Assembly (NCBI GenBank): GCA_009910795.1
Contig: VMEE01000016.1
Span: 62,001-126,000, forward strand
Direction of reading: 5' to 3'
Length of the DNA stretch: 64,000 nucleotides
Source: Dehalobacter sp. CP
Lineage (GTDB): Bacteria; Bacillota_B; Desulfitobacteriia; Desulfitobacteriales; Syntrophobotulaceae
Below are positions 43,681 to 52,262 of the stretch, one piece after another; the stretch's first letter is position 1; each line of letters starts with the position of its first letter. Below the pieces are notes generated by a model, which made no database searches, was not told the origin of the DNA, and was given only the letters and a program-made list of their open reading frames with translations. The translations under genes and the position numbers were made by a program.

Positions 43681-45411
43681 TTATAGTATTGCAACAGAAC
43701 CCTCATAGACAACACCGGACAATGCGTCTACAGTAATTAAAACACCTTCCTGAATCTTCTGTACAGCGTCATCCGCTCCGACGATTGCCGGAATCCCATA
43801 TTCCAAAGCGACAATAGCCGCATGTGAAGTCAGTCCTCCGCGTTCAATCACAACTGCACCGGCTTTCGCCATAACCGGAAGCTGCTCGGCATCCGTGAAA
43901 GGGGCTATAAGAATATCTCCTTGGCTGAATTTCTCCGGATCGCTAACTTTGCTTGCTTTCCCCGAATAAGCTCTTCGTCCGATTCCGGTACCTTTTGCCA
44001 GCACATTCCCGACCACCTGGACTTTGATCAGATTGGTCGTGCCAACTTTGCCGACTGGGACACCCGCAGTCAGCACCACAACATCGCCGGTTTGAATCAA
44101 TTTCTGATCCAAAGATCTTGTCACGGCAACGGAAAGCAGTTGGTCCGTTCCTGTACTTTCCGGGACAATGATGGTATGAACACCCCAGCTGAGGGTCAGG
44201 CTTCTCGCTACTTCGGGATAAGGCGTTGTTGCGATGATCAGCGACTTCGGTCGGTAACGGGAAATCATTCTGGCTGTTTTGCCGGACTGGGTTGGCGTAA
44301 TGATTGCGGCCGCGTTCAGATCCGCTGCTATGGTATAACTGGCATGACCGATCGCGTCGGCAATATTACGTCCTTTTTCCAACGGGGCACTGGTCTTAAA
44401 AAATATCCCTTCAGCCTTGTGCGCTATTTTATCCATTGTCTGTACCGCTTCGACCGGAAATTCACCGGCTGCAGTCTCACCAGAGAGCATGATCGCGTCC
44501 GTGCCGTCTAAAATGGCATTGGCGACATCACTTGCTTCCGCTCTGGTCGGACGCGGCTGGTGCGTCATCGATTCCAGCATCTGCGTCGCTACGATGACTG
44601 TTTTGCCCAACGCATTGCATTTGCAAATAATCTCTTTTTGATAAATTGGGACTTCTTCCACCGGAATTTCTACGCCAAGGTCTCCCCGGGCTACCATAAT
44701 ACCGTCGGCAACTTCCAAAATACTGTCGATATTACGTATACCTTCATGACTTTCGATCTTAGCGATAATCTTTACCGCAGCGTTCGCTTCCTCGACGACC
44801 TTCCGCACTTCCAGAATATCTGAAGCCTTGCGGGTAAAGGAAGCCGCGATAAAATCAATCCCGTTTCGCAGCCCGAACTGAATATCTTCGATATCTTTCA
44901 GCGTGAGGGCCGGCAGCTGAATACTGGCGCCGGGAACATTGACCCCTTTTTGGGATTTTAGCAGGCCCCCGTTCCTGACGATCGTCGTGATTTGTCCATT
45001 TGCAGTCGAGGTTACTTCCAAGTCAAGCAGCCCGTCACTCAGCAGAATATGATTTCCGGGCACAACCTCGGTCCAGAGATCCGGATAGGTCACAAAGACC
45101 CGCTCCGCAGAACCGAGGCTTTCATCCTGATCAAGCATAAAGCTGCTTCCGTTTTCCAGATGAACCCCTTGCTCAGGAACCAAGCCTGTACGAATCTCCG
45201 GACCTTTGGTATCCAGCAGGATCCCCAGATTAACACCGGTTTGTTCTGCAGCAGCCCTGAGGTTCACAATTGTTTTTCCATGCGCCTCATGACTGCCATG
45301 AGAAAAATTAAGTCTAGCCACATTCATGCCGGACTGAATCAGCCGTCTGATCTTATCCGGATGCTCACTGGCGGGACCGATCGTACAAATGATCTTGGTT
45401 CTTCGCATCAT
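43681..45411 (-). CDS. pyk: pyruvate kinase with C-terminal PEP-utilizing domain
   Basis: Converts PEP and ADP to pyruvate and ATP. The 576-residue protein has the N-terminal barrel (KIICTIGPAS, NFSHG, LDTKGPEIRT, IAKIESHEG, the MVARGDLGVE motif, and ATQMLESM), an allosteric C domain, and an extra ~95-residue PEP-utilizing/swivelling domain with GGLTSHAAI containing a His, as in Geobacillus pyruvate kinase. Upstream of the regulator and beside gap, with palindrome copy C between pyk and gap. Confidence 0.97.
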   Translation of the reverse strand: MMRRTKIICTIGPASEHPDKIRRLIQSGMNVARLNFSHGSHEAHGKTIVNLRAAAEQTGVNLGILLDTKGPEIRTGLVPEQGVHLENGSSFMLDQDESLGSAERVFVTYPDLWTEVVPGNHILLSDGLLDLEVTSTANGQITTIVRNGGLLKSQKGVNVPGASIQLPALTLKDIEDIQFGLRNGIDFIAASFTRKASDILEVRKVVEEANAAVKIIAKIESHEGIRNIDSILEVADGIMVARGDLGVEIPVEEVPIYQKEIICKCNALGKTVIVATQMLESMTHQPRPTRAEASDVANAILDGTDAIMLSGETAAGEFPVEAVQTMDKIAHKAEGIFFKTSAPLEKGRNIADAIGHASYTIAADLNAAAIITPTQSGKTARMISRYRPKSLIIATTPYPEVARSLTLSWGVHTIIVPESTGTDQLLSVAVTRSLDQKLIQTGDVVVLTAGVPVGKVGTTNLIKVQVVGNVLAKGTGIGRRAYSGKASKVSDPEKFSQGDILIAPFTDAEQLPVMAKAGAVVIERGGLTSHAAIVALEYGIPAIVGADDAVQKIQEGVLITVDALSGVVYEGSVAIL

Positions 45412-45510
45412 ATCGCCCTCTCTCGAAGAATTCAGCTAGCACGACATACTTAATTAACCTACGAAAAATAAACTAGCATGCAAAGATTCATCTACATTAC
45501 TCCAGATTTT

Positions 45511-45616
45511 GTCTGCGTGCCACAATTCCAGCGTCAAGCGGAGCATGGAGTGCGTAGCGCGGCCTTTTGTGTCAAGGAAGACACAACGGCCGAAAGCGGA
45601 ATTGTGGCACGTAGAC
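45511..45616 (+). repeat. palindromic structured element, copy C
   Basis: 106 bp between gap and pyk. The outer stem GTCTGCGTGCCACAATTCC pairs with GGAATTGTGGCACGTAGAC (19 positions, one G:T). The inner hairpin is GGCC-TTTT-GTGTC-AAGGAA-GACAC-AAC-GGCC: relative to copies A and B both sides changed (GCGCC to GTGTC with GGCGC to GACAC; GGCT to GGCC with AGCC to GGCC). Confidence 0.9.
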
Positions 45617-45659
45617 AGGCCCGAAACACTAAAACTGAATGTTATTTACCCAATATTAA

Positions 45660-46670
45660 TTAAAACCCGCGAGCAGCCATCATTTTGATCACATCAATAA
45701 CCCTGTTCGAATAGCCGGATTCGTTATCATACCAGGCCAGGACTTTGACCATCTTATCCCCGATAACCATTGTGGACAGTCCGTCAACAATGGAACTGGC
45801 GTTATTGCCGTTATAATCGCTCGAAACAAGGGGAAGTTCGTTATAGGAAAGGATTCCTTTAAGTTCACCTTCTGCAGCCTGTTTAAGCTTGGCGTTGACT
45901 TCTTCCTTCGTCGTCGCTTTACTGACATTCACAACAAAATCGACCAAAGATACATTCGGTGTCGGGACTCTTACTGCCAGACCATTCAGCTTTCCTTTAA
46001 GTTCTGGCAAAACAAGGGCCACGGCTTTTGCCGCTCCAGTGGTTGTCGGGATCATTGATTGGAATGCAGCTCTGGCTCTGCGCCAGTCGGAATGCTCAAA
46101 GTCTAAAATTCTCTGGTCATTGGTTACGGAGTGCGTTGTTGTCATCATTCCCTGCTCGATGCCAAATTCTTTCATAATCACTTTCGCAACAGGAGCCAGG
46201 CAGTTGGTGGTACAGGAAGCATTGGAAATGATATGATGTTTGGCCGGATCATATTTATCGTCATTGACACCCATCACAATCGTGATATCTTCATCTTTAC
46301 CGGGTGCCGAAATAACAACCTTTTTAGCCCCTGCTTTCAGGTGTTTACCTGCGCCTTCCCTGTCCACAAATCTTCCGGTCGATTCAATCACGACATCGAC
46401 GCCCAGTTTTTTCCAGGGTAGCTCTTCCGGGTTCTTTTCGGCCAGGAGTTTGATGGTGCTTCCTTTGACCTTCATCACACCAGCTTCGACGATAACATCG
46501 TAAGGCAGTGTACCGTGGGTAGAATCGTATTTCAGCAAATGCGCCAGCATATCTGCTTTGCCAAGATCATTCACTGCAACGACTTCCAAATCCCCTGAAG
46601 ATTCAAGAAAAGCTCTCATACAAAGCCTTCCGATTCTGCCAAAACCATTGATTGCTACTTTTACCGACAT
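45660..46670 (-). CDS. gap: glyceraldehyde-3-phosphate dehydrogenase
   Basis: NAD-dependent glycolytic enzyme. The 336-residue protein has the Rossmann start INGFGRIGR, the NAD-specifying Asp in VAVNDLG, and catalytic NASCTTNC (Cys153). SDWRRARAA and [12 protein letters not shown] are also normal. ATG 46670 is preferred since GGAGG lies nine bases upstream. pgk/tpi do not follow; pyk is downstream beyond the palindrome. A 16-bp perfect palindrome lies just upstream. Confidence 0.97.
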   Translation of the reverse strand: MSVKVAINGFGRIGRLCMRAFLESSGDLEVVAVNDLGKADMLAHLLKYDSTHGTLPYDVIVEAGVMKVKGSTIKLLAEKNPEELPWKKLGVDVVIESTGRFVDREGAGKHLKAGAKKVVISAPGKDEDITIVMGVNDDKYDPAKHHIISNASCTTNCLAPVAKVIMKEFGIEQGMMTTTHSVTNDQRILDFEHSDWRRARAAFQSMIPTTTGAAKAVALVLPELKGKLNGLAVRVPTPNVSLVDFVVNVSKATTKEEVNAKLKQAAEGELKGILSYNELPLVSSDYNGNNASSIVDGLSTMVIGDKMVKVLAWYDNESGYSNRVIDVIKMMAARGF

Positions 46671-46684
46671 AGTTCTCATCCTCC

Positions 46685-46700
46685 AAATGTTTATTTAAAC
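46685..46700. promoter_or_regulatory. 16-bp palindrome before gap (possible operator)
   Basis: ATGTTTATTTAAACAT is a perfect inverted repeat 15 bases upstream of the gap start, close to its ribosome site. Further upstream TATGTTCAT occurs twice (near 46718 and 46777 on the minus strand). A repressor site is possible but no regulator is identified. Confidence 0.3.
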
Positions 46701-46835
46701 ATATATATTCCGTGTAAATGAACATATTCCTGCATTAAAATGTTAATTCGCACATTTTTGTTTTGGAATTTGCATATGAACATAGCGTCCCCAGAAAAGA
46801 ACAAATCTTTCAGGAAATTTCAAGGATTACTGCAT

Positions 46836-46878
46836 GAAAAAACCAGGATAACCTAATGAGATACTATCCTGGTTTTTT
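46836..46878 (-). terminator. terminator after the HD-domain gene
   Basis: AAAACCAGGATA / TATCCTGGTTTT (12-bp stem) with T-runs on both strands; 10 bases after the HD gene stop and about 165 bases before gap. Confidence 0.88.
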
Positions 46879-46887
46879 ATTTTCTCT

Positions 46888-47421
46888 CTAATTGTGGTTA
46901 GTGATCAGCAGCGTTTTTAAACGATCCTTCCTTGCCATCGCCGATCTTGGAATAACGATTTCAAACAGTGCACAGTATTTATCTGCAAAGGTGACAACAA
47001 ACGATTCCGTATAGCGCGGCGGTTTCACAGTTAAGGGCCACATATGTTTGACAATAATGTCCTTTTCCACATCATTCAAAATAAAATACTTGCCGGCATT
47101 TTCCAGGGCAGCTGACGGATGCGTAAATCCATGCAACCCCTTCTCCGGTTTCGTCGTATGCCAGTCATACAGAAAAAAGTCATGCAGGAGTCCGCCTCGC
47201 GCCGCAGACCGGAAGTCGAGCCCCAGTCTATGGCAAAGAATAAAACTGGTGTAGGAAACGGAAAAGCTGTGTTCCAGACAGGTGATATGCTTATGATGAA
47301 TATACTTCTCCATGACATACAGTTTTTCGTTATTAATCAATTCCTGAATACAGTCCCGGTATTCTTCAAAATCACAGGAATCTGTTTTTAAGTTCGACCT
47401 TAATTTTGTTAAGCCTTTCAT
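46888..47421 (-). CDS. HD-superfamily phosphohydrolase
   Basis: 177 residues with metal-binding HD signature: H in CLEHSFSVSYTS, then GGLLHDFFLYDW (HD pair), HPSAALENA and ADKYCALFE. Single-domain HD hydrolases act on nucleotides or phospho-signals; the substrate here is unknown. ATG 47421 lies inside the 3' end of the upstream membrane gene (50-base overlap) but has AAGGAG eight bases upstream, so the overlap looks genuine and coupled. Confidence 0.8.
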   Translation of the reverse strand: MKGLTKLRSNLKTDSCDFEEYRDCIQELINNEKLYVMEKYIHHKHITCLEHSFSVSYTSFILCHRLGLDFRSAARGGLLHDFFLYDWHTTKPEKGLHGFTHPSAALENAGKYFILNDVEKDIIVKHMWPLTVKPPRYTESFVVTFADKYCALFEIVIPRSAMARKDRLKTLLITNHN

Positions 47422-48097
47422 TCAGGATGCTCCTTACATCACGGTTAATGATACCTGCATTCAAAACCATCAGGCGTGGAAAAGCCAGGAAAAACCGTTT
47501 GTATTTCAATACATTTTCTCGATATTTGTTTACGGGGATATTGGCATAATTCAAAATGACTTCCCTGAGATTCAGCGCATCGCCGACAGATTTCACCGTA
47601 TCTGCAAAGAAGTAGACAACAAACGCAATGACCAGATACGCCTTGACTTCTGCAGGTATCAAGAATACCCTTGCAGAAATGACCGGATGAACATACTGGA
47701 GCAGCACAAAGGCCAGTAAACCCCAAAGTACAGAATATTCCAGACAGATATACCCCTTTAGATTGGCGATTTTGTTGCTGTAGTCCCACCATTTGTAGCG
47801 AAATATTTTTTCCAGAAGAAACCCTGTCAGATATTCCAATCCGGTAACAACCAGGACAGCCACCAAAATACTGATCAGTACTACGGCCGGTGAGTTTTCA
47901 AAGACGGAACTCGCCCATTCAGAAGAAAGAAGCACTAAAACAGCGCTGAAACCATAAAGCGGGCAAAAGAATCCGGCTAAAAAGCCCCTATTGACAAATC
48001 TTCTATGGACGATGCAGGCAAACCCCGATTCCAGCATCCAGCCTAAAAAAGAATAGATTGTAAAGAATAACAGAATATCCATTTCGCTGCTTCCCAT
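47372..48097 (-). CDS. CmpB-like ('putative ABC transporter type IV') membrane protein
   Basis: 241 residues with about five or six membrane helices. It matches the widespread Firmicute family with the N-terminal pattern YSFLGWMLESGFACI and RRFVNRGFLAGFFCPLYG. Despite the name, no transport activity is established. ATG 48097 has GGAGGGGG upstream; the longer frame to 48139 is not supported. Cotranscribed with the HD protein. Confidence 0.82.
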   Translation of the reverse strand: MGSSEMDILLFFTIYSFLGWMLESGFACIVHRRFVNRGFLAGFFCPLYGFSAVLVLLSSEWASSVFENSPAVVLISILVAVLVVTGLEYLTGFLLEKIFRYKWWDYSNKIANLKGYICLEYSVLWGLLAFVLLQYVHPVISARVFLIPAEVKAYLVIAFVVYFFADTVKSVGDALNLREVILNYANIPVNKYRENVLKYKRFFLAFPRLMVLNAGIINRDVRSILNERLNKIKVELKNRFL

Positions 48098-48174
48098 GAT
48101 TCCCCCTCCTTTCCTCCATTTAAAACTAAGATTAATCACAATTATTAATAAATTCTTTTAATTTTTAGGCCTCG

Positions 48175-48924
48175 TTATATTCCCGCCTGATTAATCAGCG
48201 AAGCCAGATACCCGGCTCCAAACCCGTTGTCAATATTAACAACGCCGATTCCTTCCGAGCAGCTGTTCAGCATGGTAAGCAAAGGGGCGAGTCCGCCAAA
48301 ATTCGCGCCATAACCGACACTTGTTGGGACCGCGACGACCGGACTGGCGGCCAGTCCACCGACAACACTTGGCAGCACGCCGTCCATTCCTGCGACAACA
48401 ATCAGCACCTTGGCCTGCTGCAGCCGCTCCGACTGGGACAATAGTCGGTGAAGACCTGCTACGCCTGTATCATACATGCGTTCGACCTTATTGCCCATAG
48501 CTTCCGCGGTTACAGCTGCTTCTTCGGCAACCGGCAGATCTGAAGTACCTGCACTCACAACCAGGATATTGCCAACAGACCTTTGAACCCCTTTTCTGAT
48601 CACAATCGTGCGGGAGGTTTCATTGAACTCAGCTGACGGGATCTCCCGGCAGACGGCCTCATAGACTTCCCTGCCGGCCCTTGTCGCGAGTATGTTCTGA
48701 TCGGAAACCTCGTGCAGTTTTTTGGCAATCTGAACAATTTGGTTTGTCGTTTTGCCCGGACAAAAGATTGCTTCCGGAAAACCCTTACGATACTGACGGT
48801 GAGTATCCAAACGCGCATAGCCCATGTCACAGCTGTACATCTGCTCAAGCTGCTGCAAGCCTTCATCGATTGAAATCTGGCTGTCCTGAACCTGATTCAG
48901 GATTTGTTTGATTTTATCTTTCAT
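48175..48924 (-). CDS. larB: LarB, pyridinium-3,5-biscarboxylic acid mononucleotide synthase
   Basis: First enzyme of the nickel-pincer nucleotide cofactor of lactate racemase-like enzymes; carboxylates nicotinate adenine dinucleotide. The 249-residue protein has the PurE/AIR-carboxylase-like core (VVSAGTSDLPVAEEAA, VAGMDGVLPSVVGGLA, PTSVGYGANFGGLAPLL). AGGAATAAC precedes the start. larA, larC and larE are not adjacent, so the rest of the pathway must be elsewhere if functional. Confidence 0.9.
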   Translation of the reverse strand: MKDKIKQILNQVQDSQISIDEGLQQLEQMYSCDMGYARLDTHRQYRKGFPEAIFCPGKTTNQIVQIAKKLHEVSDQNILATRAGREVYEAVCREIPSAEFNETSRTIVIRKGVQRSVGNILVVSAGTSDLPVAEEAAVTAEAMGNKVERMYDTGVAGLHRLLSQSERLQQAKVLIVVAGMDGVLPSVVGGLAASPVVAVPTSVGYGANFGGLAPLLTMLNSCSEGIGVVNIDNGFGAGYLASLINQAGI

Positions 48925-48941
48925 GTTATTCCTACTCTCTC

Positions 48942-49946
48942 TTATGCAAGTAAGGCAAGCAACAGCGATATACCGGATCGCATATCGTTTTTAGACGCAA
49001 TTTCACCTGGCGTATGCAGATGCCGGACTGGAACAGCCAGGCCCCCGGTAGGGATCCCGCCTTTGGTCAGGTGAACCGGGCCGGAATCGGTGCCTCCGTT
49101 CGTAATGATTTCCCATTGATAGAGTATTTCGTGCTGTTCGGCGATTTCAGCCATCCAGTTTTTAATTTGGGGAGATACGACGATTGATCTGTCCATCACT
49201 TTAATCGCGATACCTTTATTCAGAGAAGTCCGCGGCACCCCGTATTCCCTGGGCATATCAAAACTGAACGTCGTATCGATATTCAAAGCGAGATTCGGTT
49301 CCAGCGCGTAGGCGGCTGTTTTTGCTCCGCGCGCGCCCACTTCTTCCTGGGCAGTAAACACAAAGTACAAGTCATCTTGGCTGCTGACTCTTTTCAATAC
49401 TTCCAAGGCAATAAAACAGCCTACCCGGTTATCCAGCGCTTTGGAGATTACACAGTCTTTGGTCTCCTGATAGGTTCCGGAGAATACGGCCATATCGCCT
49501 TCCCGAACCATCGTTCTGGCCTCTTGCTCACTGGTTACTCCAAGATCGAGGAACAGCCGTTCCGGTGAATTCTCATCCAGCTTCTTTTTCTCTTCACGGC
49601 TGACGACACCTACTGCCCCGTTGGCAAAAACGAAGCGCTGTGCGAGCAGAACATGATCTCGCAAACCGCCAACCGGTGCAAAGTACAGATAGCCCTGCTT
49701 ATTGATATGGGTCACCATGATGCCGACTTCATCCATATGGCAGGCAATCATAATCTTCTTCCCAGGACCTTTTTTTCTGACAATCAGATTACCCAGCGTA
49801 TCCGTATAAGCGGTATCAGCATCATTTTTTGTCTGGTCTAAAATCAGCGCCGCAACGTTGTGTTCTTGGCCCGAAGGACCAAAAGTCTGGGTGAGCTGTT
49901 GAAGTAAGGTGAAATCTAAAGAATCTAAAGGTTTTGTATCTGTCAT
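48942..49946 (-). CDS. M42-family metalloaminopeptidase (copy 1)
   Basis: 334-residue dinuclear-metal aminopeptidase of the FrvX/tetrahedral TET type. Ligand motifs ACHMDEVGIM, the SKALDNRVGCF bridging Asp, TAQEEVGARG (catalytic Glu) and the C-terminal VRHLHTPGE His are present. ATG 49946 has AGGAGG seven bases upstream; a longer frame crosses the palindrome. Last of three tandem paralogues. Confidence 0.93.
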   Translation of the reverse strand: MTDTKPLDSLDFTLLQQLTQTFGPSGQEHNVAALILDQTKNDADTAYTDTLGNLIVRKKGPGKKIMIACHMDEVGIMVTHINKQGYLYFAPVGGLRDHVLLAQRFVFANGAVGVVSREEKKKLDENSPERLFLDLGVTSEQEARTMVREGDMAVFSGTYQETKDCVISKALDNRVGCFIALEVLKRVSSQDDLYFVFTAQEEVGARGAKTAAYALEPNLALNIDTTFSFDMPREYGVPRTSLNKGIAIKVMDRSIVVSPQIKNWMAEIAEQHEILYQWEIITNGGTDSGPVHLTKGGIPTGGLAVPVRHLHTPGEIASKNDMRSGISLLLALLA

Positions 49947-50000
49947 AAAGAGCCTCCTACTTCTTATCAGGGATTCCGTTAGACGTATTTTCTCGGGTAA

Positions 50001-50104
50001 GTCTGAGGTCCACAATACCGCTTTTCGGCTCTTGTGCCATCCTTGGCGCAAAGAGCCGCACTCCGCATTCAGCTTCGCTTTTCGCGGAACTGTAGCCCTC
50101 AGAC
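50001..50104 (-). repeat. palindromic structured element, copy D
   Basis: 104 bp between two M42 genes, five bases after the upstream gene's stop. Read on the minus strand the outer stem is GTCTGAGGGCTACAGTTCCGC against GCGGTATTGTGGACCTCAGAC (21 positions; G:T and T:G wobbles plus two mismatches). Inner hairpin GGCTCTT...AAGAGCC with AAGGAT loop. Same orientation as the genes. Confidence 0.88.
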
Positions 50105-50108
50105 TATG

Positions 50109-51164
50109 TTAAGAAATATTAAGATTTAAGAAATAGTGAATGTCATTTAAAATGCATTGAAGAAGCCGCACGCAGTGCTGATAATCATTCTTTGAAATAA
50201 TGGAGCTCATCGTATGGATATTCCGGCAGGGTACACTGAGTGTCATCGTGGGTATGCCGATACCGGCCTGATGGATGTTCCCTGCATCATTGGCCGCGGC
50301 AGCTCCTTGTCTGAACTGGAGCGGAATATTATTTTTTGCAGCTGCAGCCATCACTTTTTGGACGAGTCCAGGTTTATAGACCGTTGCGGAATCCATCAGC
50401 GAACAGGCCGGACCGTTTCCTGGTGTGACAATCCAGTTTTCCCGTTCGGATTCAGTAAAATCAGCAGCGCGTGTCGCCTCAACAACCAGGGCCAGATCAG
50501 CCTGAAGATAATTGCTTACCACTTTCGATCCGCGCAGGCCAACTTCCTCCTGTACTGTGAATACAGCTGTCAAATCACAGGGATAATCCTGTTCTAAGAG
50601 CTCCATGATCGCCGCACAGCCCACCCTGTCATCAAGGGCCTTTCCTTTGTACAGTCCTGAGCCAATCTCTTCAAATACCGTTGGGAATGTGACGTAATCG
50701 CCCAGCTTCACAACGTTTTCTGCTTCTGCCTTGGAAGATGCCCCGATATCAATATAGAGATCCTCGATATCCGGGATTTTTTTTCTTTCCTCCGTTTTCT
50801 GCAAATGAACGGCTTTCAAACCGATGACGCCCTGCAGACCGCTGTCGAATACGACGGTCTTGGCAATCAAAATCCCCGGTTCAATACCGCCGACGGTCTG
50901 AAATTTCAGATAGCCATCCGCAGTAATTTCCGTAACCATTAGGCCGATTTCATCCATATGGGCACAGACCAGGACTTTTGGCAGATTTTCACCGGATCCT
51001 TTGCCGACCCCTTTTCTCTCTATCAGTAGATTTCCGATCTGATCCGTCCTGCACGAATTCAAATTGTCTTGGAGTCGGTCTTTAAGATGCGCCAGAATAA
51101 AGTCCCTGACCGGTTTCTCATTTCCGGATACGCCGTTAAGCTCAGATAATTCTTTTAACAGCAT
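50109..51164 (-). CDS. M42-family metalloaminopeptidase (copy 2)
   Basis: 351 residues. Motifs: CAHMDEIGLMV, GKALDDRVGCAA, TVQEEVGLRGSK and the C-terminal CRNIHTMSS. Like its neighbours it should release N-terminal residues from peptides in the cytoplasm. ATG 51164 has GGAGG nine bases upstream and starts one base after the stop of copy 3. The extra upstream frame to 51311 lies within copy 3 and is not real. Confidence 0.93.
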   Translation of the reverse strand: MLLKELSELNGVSGNEKPVRDFILAHLKDRLQDNLNSCRTDQIGNLLIERKGVGKGSGENLPKVLVCAHMDEIGLMVTEITADGYLKFQTVGGIEPGILIAKTVVFDSGLQGVIGLKAVHLQKTEERKKIPDIEDLYIDIGASSKAEAENVVKLGDYVTFPTVFEEIGSGLYKGKALDDRVGCAAIMELLEQDYPCDLTAVFTVQEEVGLRGSKVVSNYLQADLALVVEATRAADFTESERENWIVTPGNGPACSLMDSATVYKPGLVQKVMAAAAKNNIPLQFRQGAAAANDAGNIHQAGIGIPTMTLSVPCRNIHTMSSIISKNDYQHCVRLLQCILNDIHYFLNLNIS

Positions 51165-51165
51165 G

Positions 51166-52224
51166 TTAGATTTCCTCCAATTCTTCCGGCAACGACGCAA
51201 TGAAATACGCCAGCAGCTTGCCGCATTCAACAATATCCTGCAGCGAGGCCGTCTCGACGGATGTATGCATATACCGGAGAGGTATGGACACCAACCCGGT
51301 CGGTATGCCATAACCGGTCAACTGAATCACTCTGGCATCGGTGCCTGTCGCCCCTGGAATCGCCTGCCGCTGACAGGCAATCCTGTTCTGCTGCGCACTG
51401 TCGGAGAGCCTGGTGTAGACCCAGGGATGAATATTCGGGCCGAGACTAATCACCGGTCCTTTCGCCAGTTCAGCGGAAACCTGACTTTTGGTATCCAGCG
51501 TTTGGGCATGCGTCACATCAACGGCAACTGCCAGCGACGGCAGAAGTCGCTCCGAGCTGGTAAGTCCTCCTCTTAAACCCACTTCTTCCTGAACCGTAGC
51601 GACTGCTACCACATCATGCTGATGTTTCATACCCATCAGTTCGTTCAGGCATACCGCCAGTACGACCACTCCAGCTCTGTCGTCAAGTGCTTTGCCGGAT
51701 ATTCTGTCGTTGAGCAGACGCAGCGGGCACCTTTTGATGCTGGCGATATCTCCCGGTTTGACCATTTGAACTGCCGCTGCATCATTAAAACCGATATCGA
51801 TCACCAGATCCTCTATATCGAGGGTCTGCCGCTTTTTGCTGTCCTTGTGGGAAGATCCCAGGCAAACTACGCCACGCAGATCTTCCTTTCCGTGTACCAG
51901 GATTTCCTGGTAAAGCAAGGTTCTCTGGTCAATTCCGCCGAGCGTGGCAAAGTGTAAAAATCCTCTTTCATCAATATGGGTGATCATCAACCCGATCTCG
52001 TCGATATGCGCAGCAAGCATTACGGAATGTTTCCCGCTGTGCTCTCCTTTTTTAACCGCATAGAAGTTGCCGATAAAATCAGAGAAAGTCTCTGCTGAGA
52101 GTGGCGCAAAAATATCCTGAAGTGTTGTTTTTAAGCCCTGTTCATATCCGGAAACACCTGTCATTTCCGTCAACGAACAGGTAAGTTCCCGCGCAAGCTC
52201 GAAGGAATTCCTTAACACGTGCAT
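51166..52224 (-). CDS. M42-family metalloaminopeptidase (copy 3)
   Basis: 352 residues. Motifs: AAHIDEIGLMI, GKALDDRAGVVV, TVQEEVGLRGG, DVTHAQTLD and LRYMHTSVE. First gene of the trio. Start preceded by AAGGAAAGGAAG. The three copies differ in sequence and in the segment before the last His, which suggests different peptide preferences or a mixed oligomer, as reported for TET peptidases. Confidence 0.93.
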   Translation of the reverse strand: MHVLRNSFELARELTCSLTEMTGVSGYEQGLKTTLQDIFAPLSAETFSDFIGNFYAVKKGEHSGKHSVMLAAHIDEIGLMITHIDERGFLHFATLGGIDQRTLLYQEILVHGKEDLRGVVCLGSSHKDSKKRQTLDIEDLVIDIGFNDAAAVQMVKPGDIASIKRCPLRLLNDRISGKALDDRAGVVVLAVCLNELMGMKHQHDVVAVATVQEEVGLRGGLTSSERLLPSLAVAVDVTHAQTLDTKSQVSAELAKGPVISLGPNIHPWVYTRLSDSAQQNRIACQRQAIPGATGTDARVIQLTGYGIPTGLVSIPLRYMHTSVETASLQDIVECGKLLAYFIASLPEELEEI

Positions 52225-52262
52225 CTTCCTTTCCTTAGTACCCTGTTATCCCTCAATCGAAG

